From NCBI GenBank assembly GCA_030150085.1, contig JASLGJ010000562.1, forward strand, positions 1 to 5,050: 5,050 bases of DNA, read 5' to 3'. Every line of letters starts with the position of its first letter. The first letter of the stretch is position 1. The notes under the pieces were generated by a model. That model saw only the letters and a program-made list of their open reading frames with translations. It did not search any database and had not been told where the DNA came from. Of this stretch, positions 1 to 4,716 are shown piece after piece. The DNA comes from Candidatus Elarobacter sp. GTDB lineage: Bacteria; Vulcanimicrobiota; Vulcanimicrobiia; Vulcanimicrobiales; Vulcanimicrobiaceae. The position numbers were made by a program, and so were the translations under genes.

Positions 1-210
1 GGCCCGCAGCAGCCACTCGAAGCGGCCCGAGGCGCTCGGGCGCAGCGCGCGCGGGCGGGCCCGCACCTGGCGCTCGAACTCCTCGACCCGCACCCGCGGG
101 ATGTCCTGGTACTTGCGCAGGTCGGGCGCGTTGAGCACCTCCCACAGCTCGCGGGCGTTGCGCGCGTCGACCGGGATCAGCGAGACGCGCGGCGTGCGCA
201 GGGTTCTCAT
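1..210 (-). CDS. GNAT-family N-acetyltransferase (RimJ/RimL-like), N-terminal part only
   Basis: Only the first 70 residues are inside the window; the gene continues past the left edge. The protein opens MRTLRTPRVSLIPVD, followed by ARELWEVLNAPDLRKYQDIP. This is the usual N-terminal pattern of RimJ/RimL-type GNAT acetyltransferases: a 'TPRLxLxP' first strand, then a helix that reads the acceptor. Such enzymes move an acetyl group from acetyl-CoA to a protein N-terminus, an amino sugar or a small amine. The acetyl-CoA binding motif (Q/RxxGxG/A) would lie outside the window, so neither activity nor substrate can be judged. The ATG at 210 overlaps the TGA of the upstream membrane-protein gene (ATGA, 207-210) and has no clear Shine-Dalgarno sequence. 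Translation is therefore probably coupled to the upstream gene. The family call rests on the N-terminal pattern alone. Confidence 0.62.
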   Translation of the reverse strand, partial: MRTLRTPRVSLIPVDARNARELWEVLNAPDLRKYQDIPRVRVEEFERQVRARPRALRPSASGRFEWLLRA

Positions 211-1877
211 CGGGCGATCGACCCGTCGCGGAAGTCGCGCACCAGCAGCGCGCCGCTCTCGTCGGGCGTCGCCGCGAAGCTGACCTTGTCGCCCGGGCGC
301 GCGAGCAGCAGGTCGGGGTCGCTGGGGTCCACCACGGTGTAGACCCCGCGCCGCTCGCGCAGGGTGAAGTACACCCGCCCGCCCGCGTTGGCGAAGCGGT
401 CGATCGTGCCCGCGATGCGCTCGTTGCTCGTCCCCGCGACGCGGTCGCCCAGGTAGGCCCGATAGGATGCGAAGGCGTCGGCGGCGGGCGAGGCGGCGCC
501 GCTGTTGCCCACGACGGCATGGCCGCCGGCGGCCTGGACCAGGGCGAGGGTCTGGAACTTTCCGTTGTCCGCGACGGCCGGCACGACCCACGTATTCTGC
601 CCGAACAGCGCGTAAAGTATCGGTTGGGTCGCGATCAGCCGGCCCTGCTTGACGACCGGATTTCCGGCGACCGCCTGCTCGGCGCCGCGCGAGTTGTACT
701 GCCCTCCGCTGGAGGTGTAGTAGGTCAGCGCGCCGGTCCGGCTGTCGGTGTAGGTGAAGCCGGTCATCGAGGCGTCGGAGCCGTTGGGCGACGTGTGGTC
801 GACGAACCACACGAAGCGCCCGTCGCCCAGCAGCAGGCCGTAGACGTCGGGGCGGACCGGCAGGTGGACGTCGAGCTTGGTCGTCTGCGCGTTCCACCAG
901 CCGTGCACGTAGCGCCCGAACCAGTCGTTGTAGGCTACCACCAGCTCGGGCGGGTAGACCCGGCTGACCCAGGCCGGCAGCGCGTCGAAGCGCGCGCGGG
1001 GGATGCGCTCCATCGCGCCGCTCGCGGGATCGACGATGACGACCGCCGTCACCCGCTGGCCGGTCCAGCCGATCGTGGGCCGCCCCAGCGCGACCACGTA
1101 GCGCGGCTCGCCCTGCGCGTCGAGCTGCAGGGTCGCCTCGAGCAGCACCTCGCTGCCGTAGCGCAGCCAGACGTGGCGCAGCAGGTTGTCGTTGAGCAGC
1201 GCGGAGGGGATGTAGCGCAGCGGCGCGCGGCGGCGCAGCTCGGGCTCGGCGTCGGGCCGCTCGGCGTCGACGATCACCACCCCGGGCGAGACGCGCCGCG
1301 CCAGCCACTGCAGCGGGCCCTGGAAGTCCAGCGGCGCGACCCACACCAGGCGCCCGTTCTCGGACTGCACGTTGTAGGTCCCGACCCGGTAGTAGGCGCC
1401 GAGCTGGCCGACCACTTTCTCGCCCGCGAAGATCGCCGACTCCTCGGGCACCACCCGCACGTGGCGCGGGTCGGCCGCCGGCGCGCCGGCCTGCGAGGTC
1501 GTCGCGCCGACCAGGTCGCGCAGCCCGCTCGCGTCGACGACCGGCGCGACGAACAGCACCAGCGCCAGCAGCCCCAACGCCCCCGTCGCGATCAGCAGCG
1601 GGCCCAGCGGCGTGCGCCGCAGCGGCACCACGCGCCGCGTCACGACCATCGTGCGGGCCGCGCCGGCCGCGCCGAGCAGCAGGTTGGGCACGAGCGTGAT
1701 CAGCAGCAGCGTCAGGGCCTGCGGAAACACCAGCGGCGGCAGCGTGGCGTAGACGAACAGCGCGACGAGCGGCACGCCGACCACGAGCCGGCGCAGCTGC
1801 CCCGGCCACCAGGCGCGCGAGAAGTCCAAGTTGACCAGGCCCAGCGTCAGGAACGCCGTGGCCAGCAGCAGCATCAC
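207..1877 (-). CDS. Polytopic membrane protein with large soluble C-terminal domain, function unknown
   Basis: A 556-residue protein. Hydrophobic segments lie at about residues 2-18, 30-51, 54-73 and 91-115, giving four membrane helices followed by about 440 mostly polar residues, probably outside the membrane. Conserved-looking blocks in the soluble part are LNDNLLRHVWLRY (228-240), VIVDPASGAME (280-290), PAWVSRVYPPELV (301-313) with NDWFG (317-321), YTDSRTGALTYYTSSG (376-391), and QPILYALFGQNTWVVP (418-433). The 'vDpxtG.me' and 'vdsrTGalxYY' blocks resemble PepSY-type strand repeats. I recall a widespread uncharacterised family in Firmicutes with the same order of blocks, sometimes labelled loosely as a cell-shape protein; that is memory, not a search. 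The start is GTG at 1877, with a weak AGGG 8 nt upstream. ATG at 1874 is the next codon and equally possible. No upstream start exists before the neighbouring gene. It is the first gene of a pair with the GNAT gene (4-bp overlap). Confidence 0.85.
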   Translation of the reverse strand: MMLLLATAFLTLGLVNLDFSRAWWPGQLRRLVVGVPLVALFVYATLPPLVFPQALTLLLITLVPNLLLGAAGAARTMVVTRRVVPLRRTPLGPLLIATGALGLLALVLFVAPVVDASGLRDLVGATTSQAGAPAADPRHVRVVPEESAIFAGEKVVGQLGAYYRVGTYNVQSENGRLVWVAPLDFQGPLQWLARRVSPGVVIVDAERPDAEPELRRRAPLRYIPSALLNDNLLRHVWLRYGSEVLLEATLQLDAQGEPRYVVALGRPTIGWTGQRVTAVVIVDPASGAMERIPRARFDALPAWVSRVYPPELVVAYNDWFGRYVHGWWNAQTTKLDVHLPVRPDVYGLLLGDGRFVWFVDHTSPNGSDASMTGFTYTDSRTGALTYYTSSGGQYNSRGAEQAVAGNPVVKQGRLIATQPILYALFGQNTWVVPAVADNGKFQTLALVQAAGGHAVVGNSGAASPAADAFASYRAYLGDRVAGTSNERIAGTIDRFANAGGRVYFTLRERRGVYTVVDPSDPDLLLARPGDKVSFAATPDESGALLVRDFRDGSIAR

Positions 1878-1945
1878 CTGCGGTGCCCTACGGCGACCGC
1901 TTGTCGCGGGCCTCTTCCGGCGTGAACGCCTCCACGGAGGTGCCG
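1878..1945. promoter_or_regulatory. Divergent intergenic region between membrane-protein gene and DUF3465-like gene
   Basis: These 68 bases separate two genes transcribed away from each other, so promoters for both must lie here or inside the opposing gene starts. I see no convincing -35/-10 pair on either strand. TTGTCG at 1901-1906 could be a plus-strand -35, but no A/T-rich -10 follows at 16-18 nt. The only clear element is the ribosome-binding-site hairpin listed separately. The role as a promoter region is inferred from gene orientation. Confidence 0.4.
1927..1942 (+). promoter_or_regulatory. Ribosome binding site inside a small inverted repeat
   Basis: The sequence CGCCTCCACGGAGGTG contains a strong Shine-Dalgarno sequence, GGAGG at 1936-1940, five bases before the ATG at 1946. 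This motif decides the start of the DUF3465-like gene. The same 16 bases fold on themselves: 1927-1932 pairs with 1937-1942, including one G·U pair, with a CACG loop. Most of the Shine-Dalgarno sequence can therefore be buried by CCTC, an anti-Shine-Dalgarno mimic. Whether this tunes translation or is chance in GC-rich DNA cannot be told from one sequence. Confidence 0.55.
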
Positions 1946-2242
1946 ATGGAAGTTCGGTTCGAGGGGACGGTGACCACGCCGCCCACGTTTTTCTACGGGA
2001 AGCGCTCGCGCTCGGAGCACGAGCAGTTCGACTGCCGCGCCGACGACGGGCGCACGATCCGGGTGATCGACAACGTCACGCTCGCGCCGCGGGTGCCGGT
2101 CCGCCCGGGCGACCGGGTGACGGTGCAAGGCGAGGAGGTCCACGACCGCGGGCAGCCGCCGATCGTGCACTGGACCCACCACGATCCGCGCGGCCGTCAC
2201 CCCGACGGCTTCATCGCGCTGGGCGACCGGACGTACGCGTAG
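1946..2242 (+). CDS. DUF3465-like small protein
   Basis: A 98-residue protein with no signal peptide or membrane segment. The pattern VTLAPRVPVRPGDRVTVQGE (about residues 45-64) followed by HWTHHDPRGRHPDGFI (about 75-90) matches my recollection of the DUF3465 family, whose hallmark is a C-terminal HWTHHDPxGxHxxG(W/F)I block. The strand pattern looks like a small OB-like beta barrel; the His/Asp cluster could bind metal, but this is inference and the family has no known function. Many family members that I recall carry a signal peptide; this one does not with the chosen start. I chose ATG 1946 because GGAGG sits 5 nt upstream. An in-frame ATG at 1883 would add 21 residues, but they look like non-conserved leader sequence. 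The gene stands alone on the plus strand, and its 3' end overlaps the deacetylase gene tail to tail by 32 bp. Confidence 0.82.
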   Translation: MEVRFEGTVTTPPTFFYGKRSRSEHEQFDCRADDGRTIRVIDNVTLAPRVPVRPGDRVTVQGEEVHDRGQPPIVHWTHHDPRGRHPDGFIALGDRTYA

Positions 2243-2972
2243 GTGGGTTCGCCCGCGCGAGGAGCGCGTCGAGCCGCACGAAGCGGTAGCCGCGCGCGCG
2301 CAGGGCCGCGATCAGGGCGGGCGCGAGCTCCGCCTCGCGGGCCCGCTCGCCGTCGTCGCCGCGCCCCTGGTCGCCGTCGTGCAGCACCACGATCGCGCCG
2401 TCGCCGACCTGCCGCGCGAGCGCGTCGACGTACCACGCGCGCGGTTTGGCGCGCAGCGGGGTGCTCTCGTCGAGCATCGCGGTCCAGGTCACGACCCGCA
2501 AGCCGCGCCGCCGCGCCGCGTCGATCACCGCCGCGTCGCGCGCGCCGAAGGGCGGGCGCAGGAAGCGCGTGTGCGCGCCGGTCGCGGCGTACACCGCCGC
2601 GTCGGCGCGCGCGATCTGCGCGTCGAGCGCGGCCCGGGTGAGCAGCGCGTTGAGGTGGGGGTGGGTGTCGGAGTGGTTCTCGATCTCGTCGCCGTCCGCG
2701 CGCATCCGGCGCAGCAGCCCCGGCTCGCGCCGCGCCGCCCGCCCGACCACGAAGAACGTCGCCGGCACCCGCTCGCGCTCGAGCGCGCTCAGCAGCGGGT
2801 CGGTGATCCCGGCCGTCGGCCCGTCGTCGAAGGTCAGCGCCACGGCGTGCCCCGCGCCGCGCGAGACGACCGGGGCGAAGGCCTCGCTGCGCGGCGCCTC
2901 GACGGCCTCGTAGAGCGCGAAGAACCCGCCCGCCAGCAGCGCCAGCGCGAGCGCCAGACGCACTGCCCTCAC
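2211..2972 (-). CDS. Polysaccharide deacetylase (NodB homology domain, CE4 family), membrane-anchored or secreted
   Basis: A 253-residue protein. Residues 3-22 form a hydrophobic signal or anchor segment, so the enzyme acts outside the cytoplasmic membrane. The CE4 motifs appear in order: TFDDGP at 47-52 (catalytic base D49, metal ligand D50), HSDTH at 100-104 (metal ligands H100 and H104), RPPFG at 139-143, and VLHD at 196-199 with H198. Motif 4 is weak: the usual Asp-Trp region reads WTAMLDESTP (163-172). Family enzymes remove N-acetyl groups from peptidoglycan, chitin-like polymers or exopolysaccharide using a divalent metal; the substrate here is unknown. Length fits a single-domain member with nothing appended. 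The start is GTG at 2972, overlapping the TGA of the upstream gene (GTGA, 2969-2972) without a clear Shine-Dalgarno sequence, so translation is likely coupled. A second GTG three codons on is possible. This is the last gene of a probable three-gene operon, and its 3' end overlaps the plus-strand DUF3465-like gene. Confidence 0.93.
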   Translation of the reverse strand: MRAVRLALALALLAGGFFALYEAVEAPRSEAFAPVVSRGAGHAVALTFDDGPTAGITDPLLSALERERVPATFFVVGRAARREPGLLRRMRADGDEIENHSDTHPHLNALLTRAALDAQIARADAAVYAATGAHTRFLRPPFGARDAAVIDAARRRGLRVVTWTAMLDESTPLRAKPRAWYVDALARQVGDGAIVVLHDGDQGRGDDGERAREAELAPALIAALRARGYRFVRLDALLARANPPTRTSGRPAR

Positions 2973-3625
2973 GAGCGCAGCAGCTTGGCGCGCGCCGCCG
3001 CGACCGTCTGCTTGAAGCGCGGGGGTCCGAACGAGGCGAAGTCGGCCACGATCTTCTCGTAGCGCGGGTCGGCGGCGGAGGTCGACTGCAGCTTGAGCAG
3101 GTCGGCTTGGCTGGGCACCGGCTTGGTCTTGTCGAGGTGGATCTCGTACTGCCGCCCCGCCGTGGTCGCCAGGTAGTGCGGGTCGGCGAAGGTGAAGCGG
3201 TGCCGCCCCGCGCGGCTGCCCGCGACCTGGTCGATCGAGACGGTGTAGACCTCGCTCGTGCCGCCGTGGAAGTGGGCCGGTTTCTGCAGCTCCCAGATCC
3301 CGTCGCGGACCAGCAAGTCGAAGGCGAAGGTCACGTCGTAGCCCTGGATCGGCTGGCTGAAGTGGGCCACGTAGCCGCGCCGGTCGGCCACCGTGTAGGA
3401 GGCGGTCGATGTGCCCTCGACGTTGTCCAGGCGCAGCTCCTCGCGGGCGATCGGCCCCTTGGCGTGGACGATGGCCTCGCTGAGGTGGATCTCCGAGCGC
3501 TGCTGGCGGACCGTCTTGACGGCCTCGTAGCGCCGGGTCTCGCTCGGCCAGAACAGCCGCCAGCCGGCGATCAGCCCGACGACCATGACGACCAGGACGA
3601 CCAGCGTGGTGGGGAAGCGGCGCAT
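2969..3625 (-). CDS. Membrane-anchored protein of unknown function
   Basis: A 218-residue protein I do not recognise. Residues 7-24 are a single hydrophobic helix after the positive start MRRF, giving an N-in anchor with about 190 residues outside. The exported part alternates polar and aromatic or hydrophobic residues (for example GYDVTFAFDLLVRDGIWELQ, 95-114), suggesting beta-sheet. It holds a repeated-looking element: RRGYVAHFSQPIQGYDVTF (82-100) and EVYTVSIDQ (125-133). It ends in a helical segment with DPRYEKIVADFASFGPPRF (186-204). No cysteine and no obvious catalytic motif is present. The architecture resembles FixH-like or other small anchored beta domains, but I cannot assign it. The ATG at 3625 has no good Shine-Dalgarno sequence and follows the RNase HI stop by 34 bp. 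The gene ends in GTGA with the deacetylase start, so it most likely works with that enzyme at the envelope; this is inferred from context only. Confidence 0.8.
   Translation of the reverse strand: MRRFPTTLVVLVVMVVGLIAGWRLFWPSETRRYEAVKTVRQQRSEIHLSEAIVHAKGPIAREELRLDNVEGTSTASYTVADRRGYVAHFSQPIQGYDVTFAFDLLVRDGIWELQKPAHFHGGTSEVYTVSIDQVAGSRAGRHRFTFADPHYLATTAGRQYEIHLDKTKPVPSQADLLKLQSTSAADPRYEKIVADFASFGPPRFKQTVAAARAKLLRS
3578..3604. repeat. Three tandem 9-bp repeats inside the membrane anchor of the 218-residue protein
   Basis: The unit GACGACCA(T/G) occurs three times head to tail (3578-3586, 3587-3595, 3596-3604), with one base differing in the first copy. Read on the coding minus strand it encodes LVV-LVV-MVV, residues 8-16, the core of the anchor helix. 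Because the unit is a multiple of three, gain or loss of a copy would lengthen or shorten the helix by three residues without a frameshift. Confidence 0.75.
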
Positions 3626-3659
3626 CTGCTGCTACAACCGCGGGCGGGCGGCCGAAGTG

Positions 3660-4061
3660 TCAGCGGTGGGCATCCAGGACCTGGTTGACCACCGCGTCGG
3701 CGGCCGCGTTCTGCTTGCGCGGCACGTGCCGCACGTCGACCCGGGCGAACTTGCGCAGGAGCGCCTTGGCCCGGGCGTGGAGCGGGACCAGCCCGGGGTG
3801 CTTGACCCGGTAGGCGCCCGAGAGCTGCTTGACGACCAGCTCGGAGTCCATCCGCACCGCCAGCTCGTCGACCCCCAGCGCGGCCGCCGCTTCGAGCCCT
3901 TCCAAGAGGGCGGTCCACTCGGCGATGTTGTTGGTCGCCACCCCGAGGTAGGTGCCGATCTCCCGCAAGACCTCGCCTCCCTCGCCGTACAGGACCGCCC
4001 CGGAGGCGGCGGGACCGGGATTGCCGCGGGAGCCCCCGTCGGCGAACAGCGTTGCTTTCAC
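3660..4061 (-). CDS. Ribonuclease HI family protein (short, YpdQ/archaeal-type)
   Basis: RNase HI cleaves the RNA strand of RNA-DNA hybrids in the cytoplasm, for example R-loops and primer remnants. With GTG 4061 as start the protein has 133 residues. The DEDD metal-binding set is complete: D8 in FADGGSRGNPGPA, E48 in NNIAEWTAL, D72 in MDSELVVKQL and D122 in NAAADAVVNQ. The GAYRVKHPGL block (82-91) is typical of the short bacterial and archaeal group that lacks the basic 'handle' of E. coli RnhA; B. subtilis YpdQ is of this group. Catalytic activity is expected from the intact site but not proven. The start choice matters: an upstream ATG at 4142 would lie inside the tRNA-Pro gene on the other strand and add 27 unrelated residues. 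GTG 4079 (six codons longer) is the main alternative, and neither GTG has a well-spaced Shine-Dalgarno sequence. This is the first gene of the probable operon with the anchored unknown and the deacetylase. Confidence 0.9.
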   Translation of the reverse strand: MKATLFADGGSRGNPGPAASGAVLYGEGGEVLREIGTYLGVATNNIAEWTALLEGLEAAAALGVDELAVRMDSELVVKQLSGAYRVKHPGLVPLHARAKALLRKFARVDVRHVPRKQNAAADAVVNQVLDAHR

Positions 4062-4114
4062 GACCAGAAGGGGAACCACATCCGACGGAACATTACCTCC
4101 AGCGGACCTCACGT
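4062..4114. promoter_or_regulatory. Divergent promoter region between RNase HI gene and tRNA-Pro
   Basis: Only 53 bases separate the two divergent starts. On the minus strand, TAATGT at 4092-4097 could be a poor -10 for the RNase HI operon, with a short leader. On the plus strand I see no good -10 for the tRNA; TTGCTT at 4052-4057 is a possible -35 only. Either promoter would have to reach into the opposing gene. The assignment is by orientation and is tentative. Confidence 0.35.
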
Positions 4115-4191
4115 CGGGCAGTAGCGCAGCTTGGTAGCGCATCAGTCTGGGGGACTGGGGGTCGCAGGTTCAAATCCTGTCTGCCCGACCA
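4115..4191 (+). tRNA. tRNA-Pro, anticodon GGG
   Basis: A complete 77-nt cloverleaf. The acceptor stem CGGGCAG (4115-4121) pairs with CTGCCCG (4181-4187). The D arm is GCGC/GCGC (4124-4127 with 4137-4140). The anticodon stem TCAGT/ACTGG (4142-4146 with 4154-4158) has one T·G pair and a loop CTGGGGG. The anticodon GGG at 4149-4151 reads proline codons CCC and CCU. G follows the anticodon (position 37), as in bacterial tRNA-Pro. The T arm GCAGG-TTCAAAT-CCTGT runs 4164-4180. C1-G72, discriminator A (4188) and the encoded CCA (4189-4191) all fit bacterial tRNA-Pro. A GGG isoacceptor suits a GC-rich genome with many CCC codons. No integrase or truncated tRNA copy is next to it. Confidence 0.97.
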
Positions 4192-4196
4192 CCACC

Positions 4197-4224
4197 GAAG
4201 GGGCCCGCACGCGCGGGCCCCTTC
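4197..4224. terminator. Strong hairpin, probable bidirectional terminator for tRNA-Pro and the VOC gene
   Basis: A perfect 12-bp stem, GAAGGGGCCCGC (4197-4208) with GCGGGCCCCTTC (4213-4224), and an ACGC loop. It starts 5 nt after the tRNA CCA and ends 17 nt beyond the stop codon of the convergent VOC gene, so it is placed to end transcription from both sides. Neither side has a T-run, so it is not a textbook intrinsic terminator; it may act with Rho/Nus factors or as a 3' processing and stability stem. Confidence 0.75.
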
Positions 4225-4241
4225 GCATTCGCGCGCGGCGG

Positions 4242-4616
4242 CTACTGCGGCTTGCGGTGGTGGAGGATGAACTGGTTGCCCTCGGGGTCCTCGCCGAAGG
4301 CCATCTCGCAGACCGGGGTCTCGGTGACCCCGCCGCCGTCGAGGAACGTCACCCCGCGCGCCGTCGCCGCGGCGACCGTGCGCGCGACGTCGTCGACGGC
4401 GAACATCGCGCTCCCGCTGCGGCCTCCGGCCGTTCCGCCGTCCGCGCCTTCGACCTGGTAGAGTCCGAAGGCGTTGCCGTCGGCGAAGGTCCACTCCGAC
4501 AGCCGTCCGGGCCAGCTGTTCTCCGGCGGCGCGCCGAACAATTCGGTGTAGAACTTCGTCTGCGCCTCGATGTCGCGAACCGTGTAGTACGTCGCGTCGA
4601 TACCGTGAACGTTCAT
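4242..4616 (-). CDS. VOC (glyoxalase/bleomycin-resistance/dioxygenase fold) family protein
   Basis: A 124-residue cytoplasmic protein with the two βαβββ modules of the vicinal-oxygen-chelate fold. Module one has YYTVRDIEAQTKFYTELFG (10-28); module two has MFAVDDVARTVAAATARGV (71-89) and ends DPEGNQFILHHRKP (110-123). Family members include glyoxalase I, extradiol dioxygenases and antibiotic-binding proteins. Against a glyoxalase-type pattern, the four metal positions appear changed: A8 replaces the first His, S69 the His of module two, and the Glu positions (near 52 and 117) are hydrophobic. H119 and H120 remain but are shifted by two residues. A metal-independent binding role, or a distinct metal site, is thus as likely as glyoxalase activity; substrate unknown. 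ATG 4616 is supported by GAGGGAG (4624-4630), 7 nt upstream. The gene appears monocistronic, lying between hairpins on both sides. Confidence 0.9.
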   Translation of the reverse strand: MNVHGIDATYYTVRDIEAQTKFYTELFGAPPENSWPGRLSEWTFADGNAFGLYQVEGADGGTAGGRSGSAMFAVDDVARTVAAATARGVTFLDGGGVTETPVCEMAFGEDPEGNQFILHHRKPQ

Positions 4617-4657
4617 GCTACGACTCCCTCGGCGGTGTGCGGTCCGGCCAAATGCAA

Positions 4658-4686
4658 GAAGCGCGGCCCCGGAGAGCGCGCGCTTC
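4658..4686 (-). terminator. Probable factor-independent terminator of the HU-family gene
   Basis: In the minus-strand transcript, GAAGCGCG (4686-4679) pairs with CGCGCTTC (4665-4658) across a 13-nt GC-rich loop, followed by TTGCATTT. It begins 30 nt after the HU stop codon. The 8-bp stem and imperfect T-rich tail make a fair terminator that would separate HU from the VOC gene. The rest of this 100-bp gap holds the VOC ribosome binding site; no clear VOC promoter is visible. Confidence 0.6.
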
Positions 4687-4716
4687 GTTGTTCCACCCTG
4701 AGACGATTGCGGTTTC

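Noticed and set aside
519..1925. Long 468-residue open frame on the plus strand opposite the 556-residue membrane protein
   Set aside because: Its translation is low-complexity Arg/Gln/Ala/Gly/Val sequence typical of antisense frames in GC-rich DNA, with no domain pattern, while the minus strand has membrane helices and conserved blocks.
1874..2200. 108-residue minus-strand open frame opposite the DUF3465-like gene
   Set aside because: Arg/Val/His-rich shadow of the plus-strand frame, which has a strong ribosome binding site and a recognisable family pattern.
2379..3062. 227-residue plus-strand open frame opposite the deacetylase
   Set aside because: Antisense shadow across two well-supported minus-strand genes; composition is Arg/Ala/Val-biased and no motif is present.
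4062..4142. N-terminal extension of RNase HI to the ATG at 4142
   Set aside because: It would run through the antisense of the tRNA-Pro gene and adds residues without similarity to the family; the RNase H fold begins right after GTG 4061.
4115..4191. tRNA-Pro as an integration site for a mobile element
   Set aside because: No integrase, no duplicated tRNA 3' end and no foreign-looking composition nearby.
4066..4206. GAAGGGG shared by 4066-4072 and 4197-4203 as flanking direct repeats around the tRNA
   Set aside because: Seven bases of G-rich sequence are expected by chance here, and the second copy is explained as part of the hairpin stem.
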